Part shown: positions 47,552-57,057 of the stretch, in pieces | How positions within the stretch are numbered: the first letter of the stretch is position 1 | Layout: each line of letters opens with the position of its first letter | Assembly: GCF_900111745.1 (NCBI RefSeq) | Contig: NZ_FOIJ01000003.1 | Location: forward strand, 496,001 to 560,000 | Direction: 5' to 3' | From: Stigmatella erecta | GTDB taxonomy: Bacteria > Myxococcota > Myxococcia > Myxococcales > Myxococcaceae | DNA length: 64,000 nt | Position numbers and translations under genes: made by a program | Notes under the pieces: model-generated | The model's database searches: none | Told to the model about the DNA's origin: nothing | Seen by the model: only the letters and a program-made list of their open reading frames with translations

Positions 47552-48925
47552 TCATCCCCCGAGCGCCACCGGGACGGCTTCCGCCTGGGGCTCGACGAGC
47601 GACTTCTGCTCCCAGGCCCGGCTCTTCCACCGGTACCAGAAAATCAAGCCGCGCATCCATTCGTCCGCCGCGATCGCCAGCCAGATGCCGGGCAGCCCGA
47701 GCTGGAACTTGAAGACGAGCGTGTAGCCCAGCGGCAGGCTCATGCAGACCATGGAGAGCAGCGCCATGTAGACGGTGAACTGCGCGTCCCCGGCGGCGCG
47801 CAGGGCGTTCACCAGGACGAGGTTGAAGGAGCGGCCGGACTCCAGCACCAGGCTCAGCAGGATGAGCTTCGCCGTCAACAGCACGATGTCCCCGTTGTCC
47901 GTGAACAGGCTCACCAGCGGCTGGCGCATCAGGATGACGAGCACGTCCACCAGGACGGTGATCGCCACCGCCCACCGCAGGCTCTGCAGGGCCCGCCGGA
48001 AGGCCTCGTCCGGCTGGCGCGCGCCCACCATCCGCCCCACCACGATGGCCGTCCCCATGCCAATGGCCAGGCTGCACAGGAAGACGTACTGGGAGATGGC
48101 CATCGCGTACTGCCGGGACGCCAGCGCCACGGGTCCCAGGAACGTGACGAAGTACAGGAACACCGTCTGGCAGGAGTGGTAGGTGACCTGCTCGATGGCC
48201 GCGGGGACGCCCACCTTCAGGATCTTCCGGATGTACTCCCCGGGGAAGGCCACGAAGTCCCGAGGCACCATCCGCACGTCCATCACCCGGTAGAGCAGCC
48301 ACGCGAAGACCACGAGCGCGGCGGCCCGGCTGATCCCCGTGGACACCGCGGCCCCCGCGACCCCCATCTCCGGCATCCCGAAGTGTCCGAAGATCAGGGC
48401 GTAGTTGCACAGCACGTGCAGCAGGTTCATCCCCAGCGACACGAACATGGAGTGCCGCGTGAAGCCGTAGGTGCGGATGAGCCCGGCCAGCACGTTGATG
48501 AGGGCTTGCAGGAAGATGAAGCCGCCGGCGATCCGCATGTAGTCCCGGGCGTGGACCAGCACCGTGCCTTCCAGGTTCATCCGGCCCAGGATGAAGTCAC
48601 CCAGTGACAGCAGCGCCGCGCTCACCACCAGCCCGAGCATCAGGTTCATCATGATGGCCACGGCCGAGATGCGGGAGGCCTCGGAACTCCTGCGCGCGCC
48701 GAGATACTGCGCCACGACGATGGAGGCACCGTGGCTGATGACATTCATGATGAGAATGCACAGGAAGATGTACTGGTTGACCACGCCCGCAGCGGAGACG
48801 GCGTCGTCAGACACACCGCTGAGCATGAGCACGTCCGAGGTGCCCATCAGCATGAACAACAACAGCTCCAGGAAGATGGGCCAGGTCAGCCGGAAGAGCC
48901 CCAGGGCGGGTTGCGGTACGTCCAT
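47552..48925 (-). CDS. MATE-family multidrug/Na+ antiporter (457 aa)
   Basis: This is an integral membrane protein with about twelve helices in two homologous halves. N-terminal helices carry TWPIFLELLLFMLMGTSDVLML. The second half begins near KVGVPAAIEQVTYHSCQTVFLY. MATE transporters export cationic drugs and metabolites using a Na+ or H+ gradient. ATG at 48925 fits the family N-terminus; the open frame upstream is Arg-rich and unlikely. It follows a run of same-strand genes but is separated from the methyltransferase by 240 bp. Confidence 0.87.
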   Translation of the reverse strand: MDVPQPALGLFRLTWPIFLELLLFMLMGTSDVLMLSGVSDDAVSAAGVVNQYIFLCILIMNVISHGASIVVAQYLGARRSSEASRISAVAIMMNLMLGLVVSAALLSLGDFILGRMNLEGTVLVHARDYMRIAGGFIFLQALINVLAGLIRTYGFTRHSMFVSLGMNLLHVLCNYALIFGHFGMPEMGVAGAAVSTGISRAAALVVFAWLLYRVMDVRMVPRDFVAFPGEYIRKILKVGVPAAIEQVTYHSCQTVFLYFVTFLGPVALASRQYAMAISQYVFLCSLAIGMGTAIVVGRMVGARQPDEAFRRALQSLRWAVAITVLVDVLVILMRQPLVSLFTDNGDIVLLTAKLILLSLVLESGRSFNLVLVNALRAAGDAQFTVYMALLSMVCMSLPLGYTLVFKFQLGLPGIWLAIAADEWMRGLIFWYRWKSRAWEQKSLVEPQAEAVPVALGG

Positions 48926-49165
48926 GCCCTCGCGTCTCGCATGCTCCACGCGGGCTGTCGAGCCCCTCCTGGACGCCCGGCCCGCTGCCTGCCAGGCGCC
49001 CCGATGGTTGATTTGAGCTCCACATGAGCCGAACGGCGCCTTCGTGGGTGTCCGTGAGGGTGGGCAGCGTACCCGCCGCAGGCAGGGACTGCGGGCACGT
49101 GTAGCCCTTGCTCGCACCCACCTTCGGGCCCGCCCCGATGGGGGGCACGGCGAGTTGCCCCTGGC

Positions 49166-50128
49166 TCAGGGGCGTGCCACCAGCAGCCACGCCGGAGCCC
49201 ACCAGTAAGAATACATCCTATGGCGGTCCACTCGCGTGAAGCCCGCCTCGCGGAGCAGCCCTTCCCACTGGACAATAGGCTGCTCGAAGTTGGTGCGGGT
49301 AACGCTGCGATCCACGTAGCCGAACAGCACGGGCATCAGGAAACCCTGAGCCACCGTCTCGAAGTCCGCGCCCGTGTATTCCGCCAGTCCCTCGTGGTAG
49401 CGGCCGAGCACATGCCTCACGGTCTGGGGATTCAATGGCTCGTCCATGGACGGCGGATCGAATTCGGCGATCAGCAGTGCATCGCAGTGGGTGCGAAGCC
49501 AGCCCAGCAGGGCGAGGCGTTCCGTGGGCACGAGCGACTGCAAGCTGAAGGTGGCCTGCACCACCTCCCAGCGGCGCGGCTGAACCTGGGGCTGGGCCAC
49601 GAACGCCTGCAAGCTCCCGGAAAAGGCATCGAACACCACGCCCCGTGTGGCCAGCGCCTGGGTGGTGCGCTCCAGCAAAGGAACCGCGGGCTCCACCAAG
49701 GTCACCCGCTGGACCGCGGGGGTCAGCGCGGGAAGCAGCGCCCTCCCATCCCCAACACCAATATCGAGCAATTCAAAGGGTGAGCCGGGGTAATGGCGGG
49801 ACAGCGCCGCGCTCGTCTGCTCATACAGCGGCACATTGCCACCGCCCCGGATGAACGCGGCGAAACCCTCCGCCGAAACATAGACATCGCGCTTGCCTTC
49901 CCGGGCGACCCGCGACAGGTAGGTTGCCGCCGCGCGGGGAAGCAGTGCTTCGGGAGCCGCCCGGGCCGCGCCCTCCGCGAAGACAGCGGCCTCGCGGTAG
50001 CGCTCGTCCGCGAAGGCCAGCAAGGCCAGGTACACGAGGTTCTCCGGCGTGGATGGTGCGGCGCGCGCGGCGGCCTCGAGTCCCTCTGCGCGGTAATGGT
50101 TCCAGATGGAGAGAAAGCCATCGCTCAT
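49166..50128 (-). CDS. SAM-dependent methyltransferase with helical N-terminal domain (320 aa)
   Basis: Residues 1-90 form a helical TPR-like region (ENLVYLALLAFADERYREAAVFAEGAA). The Rossmann methyltransferase core begins with motif I FELLDIGVGDGRALLP at about residue 118. The acid-bearing strand VTLVEPAVPLLER and the later LLIAEFDPPSMDE follow. Substrate unknown. The start at 50128 has AAGGAG nine bases upstream and overlaps the stop of the upstream HhH gene (ATGA), so the two are coupled. This architecture suggests methylation of a small molecule or a protein. Confidence 0.83.
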   Translation of the reverse strand: MSDGFLSIWNHYRAEGLEAAARAAPSTPENLVYLALLAFADERYREAAVFAEGAARAAPEALLPRAAATYLSRVAREGKRDVYVSAEGFAAFIRGGGNVPLYEQTSAALSRHYPGSPFELLDIGVGDGRALLPALTPAVQRVTLVEPAVPLLERTTQALATRGVVFDAFSGSLQAFVAQPQVQPRRWEVVQATFSLQSLVPTERLALLGWLRTHCDALLIAEFDPPSMDEPLNPQTVRHVLGRYHEGLAEYTGADFETVAQGFLMPVLFGYVDRSVTRTNFEQPIVQWEGLLREAGFTRVDRHRMYSYWWAPAWLLVARP

Positions 50129-50337
50129 GTGCCCTGCTCCTTGAAGGACAGCCCTCTCTCGGCCAGTGACGTCTCCAGAATTCCGAGGGCTTTCGGCCCC
50201 ACACCGTGAAGCTGACTGAGTTCTGCCTGGCTCCTCCGGGCAACCTGGCTCAGCCGCGTGATGCCCGCGCGGGCGAGGGCCCGGAGCGCTGAATTCCCAA
50301 TGTTCGGAAGGCTGTCCTCCCGTTCTGCATCTGGCAT
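50125..50337 (-). CDS. Small helix-hairpin-helix (alpha-CTD-like) DNA-binding protein (70 aa)
   Basis: The protein is a single helix-hairpin-helix unit related to the RNA polymerase alpha C-terminal domain: LPNIGNSALRALARAGITRLSQV followed by LSQLHGVGPKALGILETSLAERGLSF. GVGPKAL is the hairpin that contacts the DNA backbone. It overlaps the methyltransferase by ATGA. A regulatory or nucleic-acid-targeting role for the pair is inferred. AGGGGAT precedes the ATG at 50337. Confidence 0.75.
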   Translation of the reverse strand: MPDAEREDSLPNIGNSALRALARAGITRLSQVARRSQAELSQLHGVGPKALGILETSLAERGLSFKEQGT

Positions 50338-50680
50338 TGCATCCCCTGTTCCGTGAACCTGTCCTGGCTTCAACGATCCTATCGCCGCACCGCACCGTCT
50401 CACAATCACGGGCTGAACGAAGCCACATCACCGGGGGAGCCAGGAACGTCCGTTCTCCGCACATCCGGAGTGGAGCGTCGCCGGCCCCAGGGGCGGGTTC
50501 ACCGCAGGGTATGGCTTCCCTAGACTGGGGGCCCATGCTCTTTGCCTTGCCCTGACGTTGGGGTTGGCCGCCGAAGCGCATTCACAGCGGGCGTTCGCGA
50601 AAAAACAGACAGCCTCCGCCGAGGACAGGCGCGCCCCAGGCGCCCGAGGACTCGCTGGCGGAAACAAGGTGGATTGCGCC

Positions 50681-51268
50681 ATGGTCATCATTGTCGCATT
50701 GGTTACCCTGGCCTTCGGCATTCTCGTGTCCTTGAAGGGGGCCTGTCAGTCGGATGACGCTTGTGCCGCCAACGCAGGGTTGCTGGGAGAAGGACTCGAT
50801 GGGCGTGTGTTGTCGGGGGAACTCGAAGGCATCCCCGTCTGGATGGGCATGGAGATGCACGAGGTCGCGGAAGAGGGGCTCATCCAGTTCTGCGTGGTGC
50901 GTGCGAAGGTGCCCGGTCCCCTGCCCCGGGGGTTCGTCGCGGCCCCGCGGCGCTGGACGCCAGAGCCCGGTCCGATGCCCACCGGAGACCTTTTCTCCTC
51001 GGGAGACCCCGAGCTCGACGAGATGTACCTCTTCCAGAGCGAGGAGCGGGACGAAGGCTGGGCCTTCGTCCAGGATGCCCAGGTGCAACAGGCCCTGCGC
51101 GGCGTGCTGGGCTCCGGCCAGGTGGCCTTCGTGGAGCAGGGCCATGCCGGCATCGCGTCGGTCGGGGTCATCACCGAGACCGAGGAGGCCGAACGCCAGT
51201 TCGCCGCCGTGGTCCGCGCGGCCCAGGGGCTCACGGAGCCCCGCCTTCGCAGGGCCGTCGGCCAGTAA
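50681..51268 (+). CDS. Hypothetical protein with single N-terminal membrane segment (195 aa)
   Basis: The N-terminus MVIIVALVTLAFGILVSLKGAC is a signal anchor or signal peptide with a nearby Cys. The remaining 170 residues form an acidic domain (LDGRVLSGELEGIPVWMGMEMHEVAEEGLIQFCVVRAKVPGPLP, FAAVVRAAQGL). No family recognised; similar proteins occur as lone myxobacterial hypotheticals. ATG at 50681 has AAGGTGG upstream. Confidence 0.68.
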   Translation: MVIIVALVTLAFGILVSLKGACQSDDACAANAGLLGEGLDGRVLSGELEGIPVWMGMEMHEVAEEGLIQFCVVRAKVPGPLPRGFVAAPRRWTPEPGPMPTGDLFSSGDPELDEMYLFQSEERDEGWAFVQDAQVQQALRGVLGSGQVAFVEQGHAGIASVGVITETEEAERQFAAVVRAAQGLTEPRLRRAVGQ

Positions 51269-51474
51269 TTCCGGGTAAGCGCACAACGTGTTTCATCCCA
51301 TGCGCATTTGTTCATGCTCACGGGATACATCTTCCCTCATGTGTCACCCGATGGACCCCCGTCACGCCAGACAAGCCCTCTTGTCACCTCCTCCCTCCAT
51401 AGACAGATACATGCCGCTGAATGGCTTGTCCCTCGCTTCGCGGGAACGGCCATGCCGGCTCCAGGGGGAGAGAC

Positions 51475-53664
51475 GTGCTACAGGGCATTGGATTGTTGTC
51501 ACTGTGTTTGCTTGCAGGAACAGGGGAAGCTCCCACGGGCTCTCAGACCGCCACGCCAATGGCTCTCCCGGAAGACAATCCCTCCTGGCTGTGGCAGCTC
51601 GGGACCGAGGACGATGACGCCGGGACGGGCATCGCCGCCTCCTGTGAAGGCACCTACTCCACCGGATACACGGACGGCTCCTTCGATGGCTATTCGAACT
51701 TGGGCAACGTGGACGCCTTGCTGGTCAAGCACAGCCTGGACGGCGTGAAGCAGTGGTCTCGCCAGATCGGCAGCATGGGCATGGGCATGGACGTGGCCGT
51801 GGGCGTCGCCTCCTTTGACATCCATGGCCAGTGCGACAATCCAGTGCTCTATGTGGCAGGCCATACGTCGGGCAGAATCGCCGGAACGGCCGCGGGAGAG
51901 CTCGACGTTTTCCTCATGAAGTATGACAAGGCTGGCACTCTGCTGTGGTCACGCCAATTCGGAACCCCAGCCTCCGATACCGCGACCGCCCTTGCGACGG
52001 ACAAGCACGGAAATGTCTATGTGACGGGATATACCGTGGGCGCGCTCGCGGCGGAGTCCGCAGGGGGCCAAGACTTCTTCCTCGTGAAGTATGACGACGC
52101 GGGGACGCTGCTGTGGAAGCGGCAGCTGGGCACTCCCCAGCATGAACAGGCCCGGGGCGTGGCGTGCGACGCCGAGGCCAACGTCTACGTGGGCGGCCAT
52201 ACCTTCGGATACCTCGATGGCAACACCAACGCCTCGAATGGCACCTCCACCTCCGACCTCTTCCTGACCAAGTACGACGCCTCGGGGCAGAAACTGTGGA
52301 CGAAGCAACTGGGCACGCCCGCGAGCGAGGTAACGCAGGGCCTGGCTACCTCCCGGCGAACCAGTGGCGTGGTGGACATCTATCTGGCGGGCCACACCAC
52401 CGGCAACTTCGCCCTGCCCACCAAGACGGGCATGGACTCCGACGGCCTCATCGTGAAGTTCAATGACGCGGGTGCGGTCCAGTGGAAAAAGCAGCTCGGG
52501 ACGCCAGGCAATGATCTGTTCCTCGCGGTGACCTCGGATGGCGGCGGCAATGTGTACATCACCGGCACCAGCCCCAACGACATCGACACCCACGCAATCC
52601 TGGACAGCGATGACGTCTTCCTGTGGGCGCTCAAGGACACGGGCGACGTGCTCGTGACCCGTCAAATCGGGTCCATCAACCCATGGAATCCCCGCGCCCA
52701 GGTGGATTTTGGAGCGGGAATCGCCACCGACAAGGGCTCCGGCGTTTACATCGCGGGATACACCGAAGGGCAGTTTTCCAGCATGGCCAGCGCGGGTGGC
52801 AAGGATTTGCTCGTCTTCAAGTATGCAGAAGGGTGCAGCGCCAACACGCCTGCCCAATGCAAGTTGGGATACGGGTGGGGAGATCCCCACTACGTCACCT
52901 TCGACGGCGCCTCCTACGACTTCCAGGGCCATGGGGAGTTCATCCTGACCGAGGCCAGCGCGGGAGACCTTGCCATTCAAGCGCGCCAGCTGCCCTGGAA
53001 TGGCTTGACGCACCTCAGCGTCTTCTCTGCCTTTGCCATGCAGCTTGGACGGGATCGCGTGGGCTACTACCTGGGGGCTGTCCATCCCGTGAAGGTGAAC
53101 GGGCAGTCCGTACCCATCTCCGGGGAGCTGGCACTGCCCGGCGGCGGCCGCATTTTCCGGCAGGGGGGAAGCTATACCTTTGAATGGCCCACGGGCGACC
53201 ACCTGGTGATCAGCCCGGAACACAACTACGTCAACGCCCACCTGCGCCTATCGCCTTCCCGTGCTGGCTCCTTGAGGGGTCCCCTGGGCAACTTCAACGG
53301 CAACCGGGCCGATGACTTCGCCTTGCGCGATGGAACCTCCCTCGTTGCCCCGCTTTCCTCCACCCAGATGTATGAGGGCGAGATGGCGTACGTGAACAGC
53401 TGGCGTGTCTCTCAGGCCGAGTCCCTCTTCGACTATGGCCCTGGCGAAAGCACGGAGTCTTTCACCGACGTCCATTTCCCCTACCCTCCGGCGCACACCC
53501 CCTCGGCCGGGCAGCAACAGCAGGCTCAACAGCTCTGTCAGACCGCGGGCGTGACGAGTCCCATCCTCTTGAAGGGCTGCATCACGGACGTGGCCGCCAC
53601 GGGGGACGCCTCCTTCGCCCAGAGCGCGGCGGCCATGCAGGGCCACGCCCAGCGGTTTCACTGA
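51475..53664 (+). CDS. SBBP-repeat exoprotein with von Willebrand D domain (729 aa)
   Basis: A short signal peptide (LLSLCLLAGTGEA) precedes about eight SBBP-type beta-propeller repeats. Each has the pattern WLWxxQLGTxxxDxAxGIAxDxxGNVYVxGYTxGxFxG. From about residue 465 a von Willebrand factor type D domain follows, starting GYGWGDPHYVTFDGASYDFQGHGEFIL and ending near GPLGNFNGNRADDF. Both modules are extracellular binding domains. Proteins combining propeller repeats with VWD are common in myxobacteria; a surface or matrix role is inferred. GTG at 51475 has GGGGGAGAG upstream. An ATG at 51421 is an alternative. Confidence 0.82.
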   Translation: MLQGIGLLSLCLLAGTGEAPTGSQTATPMALPEDNPSWLWQLGTEDDDAGTGIAASCEGTYSTGYTDGSFDGYSNLGNVDALLVKHSLDGVKQWSRQIGSMGMGMDVAVGVASFDIHGQCDNPVLYVAGHTSGRIAGTAAGELDVFLMKYDKAGTLLWSRQFGTPASDTATALATDKHGNVYVTGYTVGALAAESAGGQDFFLVKYDDAGTLLWKRQLGTPQHEQARGVACDAEANVYVGGHTFGYLDGNTNASNGTSTSDLFLTKYDASGQKLWTKQLGTPASEVTQGLATSRRTSGVVDIYLAGHTTGNFALPTKTGMDSDGLIVKFNDAGAVQWKKQLGTPGNDLFLAVTSDGGGNVYITGTSPNDIDTHAILDSDDVFLWALKDTGDVLVTRQIGSINPWNPRAQVDFGAGIATDKGSGVYIAGYTEGQFSSMASAGGKDLLVFKYAEGCSANTPAQCKLGYGWGDPHYVTFDGASYDFQGHGEFILTEASAGDLAIQARQLPWNGLTHLSVFSAFAMQLGRDRVGYYLGAVHPVKVNGQSVPISGELALPGGGRIFRQGGSYTFEWPTGDHLVISPEHNYVNAHLRLSPSRAGSLRGPLGNFNGNRADDFALRDGTSLVAPLSSTQMYEGEMAYVNSWRVSQAESLFDYGPGESTESFTDVHFPYPPAHTPSAGQQQQAQQLCQTAGVTSPILLKGCITDVAATGDASFAQSAAAMQGHAQRFH

Positions 53665-53857
53665 CCTCGGGCCCTTGACGCACCTACTGGATGCGTTTGC
53701 GAAGGATGGCTCACAGATGCCTTCTTGACTCTGATCGGTCTCCCAACATAGGAGGTGGCCTCTCAATCCTGAAAACGATTATCGCTTTCACCCATCGGGG
53801 ATTGCTTTGTACTCCGCGAGAACGGTTCACATGCACGACACGGCGAAGGACTCCGGC

Positions 53858-55240
53858 ATGAAGGCGACGCTTGCCGGGGGGCTGGTTCTGGTGCTGGCCC
53901 TGGGGTTCATGGGCGGCTGCAGCCACGGTACCAAGCAGGGCACCCCGCCTCCGCCCACCCCCACCCCCGATGACACGGACCTGGCGGTGGTGCGCTTCAA
54001 CACGGACGGCACCCTGGACACCCGCTTCGGCACCAACGGCATCGCCACCGTGGACCTGGGCACGGGCATCGCGATCTCGCGTGACACCCTGTGGAGCATG
54101 GACAAGGACGCCTCGAACCGCATCGTCCTGTTCGGCGGCCGCAAGTCGGACCCGAACCGCGCGGACCTGGACTACGTCGTGGCCCGGCTCACCGCCAACG
54201 GCACGCCCGACACGTCGTTCGCCACCAACGGCATCCACGCCCTCAACGTCTCCAACCTGAGCGAGCAGGCCCGCAACGGGTACGTCCAGCCGGACGGGAA
54301 GATCATGGCCGCGGGCTACCTCTCGCAGCCGACGGGCGTGGGCGCTCAGGCGGCCAACCGGGTGCTGCTCCACCGCCTGGATGACAGCGGCAAGCTGGAT
54401 CCCTCCTTCGGCTCGAAGGGCGTGGTGAACTCGGCGCCGTTCAAGTCCTCGGACCCCGACAACGTGGAGTGGGGCATGGCCGAGGCCTATGCCGCAGGCT
54501 ACCAGTCGGGAAGCTACGTCACCACGGGCTATGGCCGCACCGCCCCCTCCGGCACGGTGGACCTGGTCTCCTTCCGCTACACCTCGGCGGGCCGGCTGGA
54601 CCCGGCCTGGGGCACCCACGGCGCCTACGTGCTGAACCTGACGGACGCGGATGATCGCGGCCGGGACCTGGCCATCCTCAAGGATGACCGCGTGTTCATG
54701 GTGGGCAGCGCGACCCCCGCCACGTCCAACATCGATGCCCTGGCCGTGATGCTTCAGCCCAATGGCCGGCCGGACACGGGCTTCGCCCCCAAGGGCTACA
54801 AGACCTACGACTTCGGCCGTGCGGACGAGGCCTTCTTCGACGCGGCGATCTCCCCGGATGGCGCCTGGGTCGCCGCGGCGGGCTACTCGGCCACCTCGGC
54901 CACCGACGGCGCCGCGGCCCTGCTCGTGCGGTCGACGGCCGGCACCGCGGAGTTCTCCGGCGTGGTCTCCTTGTCCGAGACGGGCAATAACCGCTTTTGG
55001 TCCGTCGCGTTCAACCCGGAGAGCACTCAGGTGTACGCCGCGGGCTTCATCACCGAGAACGGTGACAGCCACTTCGCCGTGGCCCGCTACAACACCGATG
55101 GCACCCTGGACACCACCTTCGGGACCCACGGCATCGCGAAGCTGAACATCGTCACCGCGGGCACCCTCGAGACGGCCCGCGCCGTCACCGTCCAGTCCGA
55201 TGGCAAGATCGTCGTGGCGGGAATCATCGAGAAGCGCTGA
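53858..55240 (+). CDS. Delta-60 repeat lipoprotein (460 aa)
   Basis: A lipoprotein signal ends in ALGFMGGC. The rest is a chain of delta-60 repeats, each about 55 residues with the pattern VARxxxDGxLDTxFGxxGxxxxD...AxAVxVQxDGKIxxAG. The first and last repeats (RFNTDGTLDTRFGTNGIATV and RYNTDGTLDTTFGTHGIAKL) are strikingly alike. The repeats form beta-propellers. A surface binding role is likely. ATG at 53858 has GAAGGA seven bases upstream. Longer starts at 53807 and 53831 would place 9 to 17 residues before the signal peptide. Confidence 0.85.
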   Translation: MKATLAGGLVLVLALGFMGGCSHGTKQGTPPPPTPTPDDTDLAVVRFNTDGTLDTRFGTNGIATVDLGTGIAISRDTLWSMDKDASNRIVLFGGRKSDPNRADLDYVVARLTANGTPDTSFATNGIHALNVSNLSEQARNGYVQPDGKIMAAGYLSQPTGVGAQAANRVLLHRLDDSGKLDPSFGSKGVVNSAPFKSSDPDNVEWGMAEAYAAGYQSGSYVTTGYGRTAPSGTVDLVSFRYTSAGRLDPAWGTHGAYVLNLTDADDRGRDLAILKDDRVFMVGSATPATSNIDALAVMLQPNGRPDTGFAPKGYKTYDFGRADEAFFDAAISPDGAWVAAAGYSATSATDGAAALLVRSTAGTAEFSGVVSLSETGNNRFWSVAFNPESTQVYAAGFITENGDSHFAVARYNTDGTLDTTFGTHGIAKLNIVTAGTLETARAVTVQSDGKIVVAGIIEKR

Positions 55241-55280
55241 GCGACACCGCAGGGCGTTGAGCGCCTGAGCGTCACCGCTT

Positions 55281-55312
55281 GGACACGGAGGGGACCCGTC
55301 CTCTCCGTGTCC
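55281..55312. terminator. Strong bidirectional hairpin terminator
   Basis: GGACACGGAG and CTCCGTGTCC form a perfect 10-bp stem that extends to 14 bp with one mismatch around a 4-nt loop. It lies 40 bp after the delta-60 gene and faces the converging S9 fragment and DUF1501 gene. Confidence 0.72.
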
Positions 55313-55335
55313 GGAGGCCCGGACCAGCAGTTGGC

Positions 55336-55495
55336 TCAGCGTGGCCCCCCGAGCGCTCGGACGGAGAACACCGGCATGATGAGCATCTCGAAGTGCTTGC
55401 CTGCGCGAATCAATGCGTCGGCCATGCGCATCGTCGTGGAGAGGGAGGCGTTCACGTCGCTGGAGCCATGCATCATCTTGAGCTGCCCTTGGAGG
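55336..55495 (-). pseudogene. Duplicated 3' fragment of the S9 peptidase gene
   Basis: This segment repeats the end of the S9 peptidase gene located at 59165. The block 55371-55495 matches 59257-59381 with 4 differences in 125 bases by hand alignment. It encodes the catalytic Asp region (MMHGSSDVNASLSTTMRMAD). The distance from this block to the stop codon is 57 bp shorter than in the intact gene, so 19 codons including the catalytic His are lost in frame. The end still reads VRALGGPR-stop. It has no start and lies 11 bp after the DUF1501 stop. Confidence 0.88.
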
Positions 55496-55506
55496 CAGCA
55501 GCCCCC

Positions 55507-57057
55507 TCAGGTGTCCTCGAGCAGGAAATCGATCTTGGTCTTCCGCGCGCTCTCGGGGAACTGGTTGGCGGCCGCGGCGGCGACATAGTCACCGAGGTTC
55601 GGGAACACGTAGTCCCGCTCCTCGACAGCCGAAAGGCCCAGCCACGCGGCGATGGAGTGGGCGTACTGGTCCACCGTCAGCGAGGGAAGCCAGCGTCCCT
55701 TGGCGTCGACGGCATCAAGGTTGTTCGCCGCGTTGTTCGTCAGGTCCAGGTTCGGGAAGGCGCCATAGAGACGGCGGCCCACGACGCGGTCTCCCAAGAC
55801 GAGCATGTGGCTGCCCCAACCGTGGTCCGTGCCCTTGTTGGAGTTCTCCAGGAAGGTGCGGCCGAAGTCGCTGATCGTGAAGAGCGTGGTCTGCGGGGGC
55901 GCCGTACCGAAGCTCGTCGCCGTCCGGAGAATCGTGAGGGCCTGGTGGAAGGCGTCGAGCGAGAAGTCGAGCTGCGCGAACAGCGCGCTCTGGGCCGTGT
56001 CCTGTCCCGTATGGGTATCGAAGCCGCCCAGTCCCACGGAGAACATCTGGCGCTTGAGGCCGAGCCCGCCGCTCGCCGTGGGCATCGCGCCCGCCACGAG
56101 ATCCCGGACGACCTGATAGAGCTGGCCCGGCAGCCCCCAGTTCGAGCCACCCGCGGGAAGCTCGAACAGGGCATCAATGGCCTGGCGCGCCGCCACCGGG
56201 AGCAAGAGCCAGGCGGCCTCGCGCGCGGCGGCCCTCGCCGCGGCGAACTGCTGCGCCGTGGCGAACGTCCCGCCGTAAGACGCCTCCAGGATGACGTCAT
56301 TGTGAATCCCGAGCACCTCGGAGAGCGCCTCCTGCTGGATGGCGTTGAAGACCTCGTCGCCCGTCCCCTCGAACTCGAGCTTGCCGTTCGCGGCCACCAC
56401 CATCGGCTGCCGGGAGGCCCCCGCGGAGAAGAGCGCCTTGCCCCCGAATGCCGTCACCTCCGGGTATTCCCCCGGGTTCAGGCCGTTGATCTTGTCCGCG
56501 GTCCGGCCGCCCCAGCCGGTGGCCTTGCCAATGAGCGGCAACGGCAGCTCCACGGAGGTGGGGTTGGCGATCGCGCTCGCCCAGGCGTCCTGCTGGTCGG
56601 AGTGAGAGAACAGGTTGTCCGGCCGGATCACGCTGCCCGTGACGTAGTCGCTCTTCCTCATGGGCAACACGAGCGGCCCCACGTTGCACACGACGGCGGC
56701 CCGCTCTTGCTCGAAGATCGCCTGGAGCTTCTTGAGCGAGGGGTGCAGCCCGTAGGAGGCGGCGGTCTGGCCCACAGGGTTGATGGTGAGCAGGTCGGCC
56801 TGGGCGATGCCGATGTTCGGCCGCGCCGCCTTGTACTGCGCGTACGGCGTGCCCAGCCTGGGGATGAGCAGGTTGTTGGAGTCGTTGCCTCCCAGAAGGA
56901 AGACACACACCGCGGCGCGGTAGCCCGCGTAGCCGCCGAGCGAGGCGGCTTCCGCCTCACCCAGCCAGCGAGGAAGGGCAGAGGCAGCAGCGAGGCAACC
57001 CAGGCCACGGGAGACGTCGCGGAGGAAGTGGCGTCGTGAAAGGGTCATGGGGTTCAC
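55507..57057 (-). CDS. DUF1501 Tat-exported protein (516 aa)
   Basis: The N-terminus SRRHFLRDVSRGLGCLAAASALPRW is a twin-arginine signal peptide. The rest matches DUF1501 (sulfatase/alkaline-phosphatase-like fold): VCVFLLGGNDSNNLLIP, FSHSDQQDAWAS, the FDTHTGQDTAQSALFAQLD motif, and TDHGWGSHMLVLGDRVVG. DUF1501 and DUF1800 proteins are paired in many bacteria. The substrate is unknown. The start overlaps the DUF1800 stop: GTG at 57057 is GTGA-overlapped, and ATG at 57048 is an alternative closer to the twin-arginine motif. Its 3' end touches a peptidase gene fragment. Confidence 0.85.
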   Translation of the reverse strand: MNPMTLSRRHFLRDVSRGLGCLAAASALPRWLGEAEAASLGGYAGYRAAVCVFLLGGNDSNNLLIPRLGTPYAQYKAARPNIGIAQADLLTINPVGQTAASYGLHPSLKKLQAIFEQERAAVVCNVGPLVLPMRKSDYVTGSVIRPDNLFSHSDQQDAWASAIANPTSVELPLPLIGKATGWGGRTADKINGLNPGEYPEVTAFGGKALFSAGASRQPMVVAANGKLEFEGTGDEVFNAIQQEALSEVLGIHNDVILEASYGGTFATAQQFAAARAAAREAAWLLLPVAARQAIDALFELPAGGSNWGLPGQLYQVVRDLVAGAMPTASGGLGLKRQMFSVGLGGFDTHTGQDTAQSALFAQLDFSLDAFHQALTILRTATSFGTAPPQTTLFTISDFGRTFLENSNKGTDHGWGSHMLVLGDRVVGRRLYGAFPNLDLTNNAANNLDAVDAKGRWLPSLTVDQYAHSIAAWLGLSAVEERDYVFPNLGDYVAAAAANQFPESARKTKIDFLLEDT

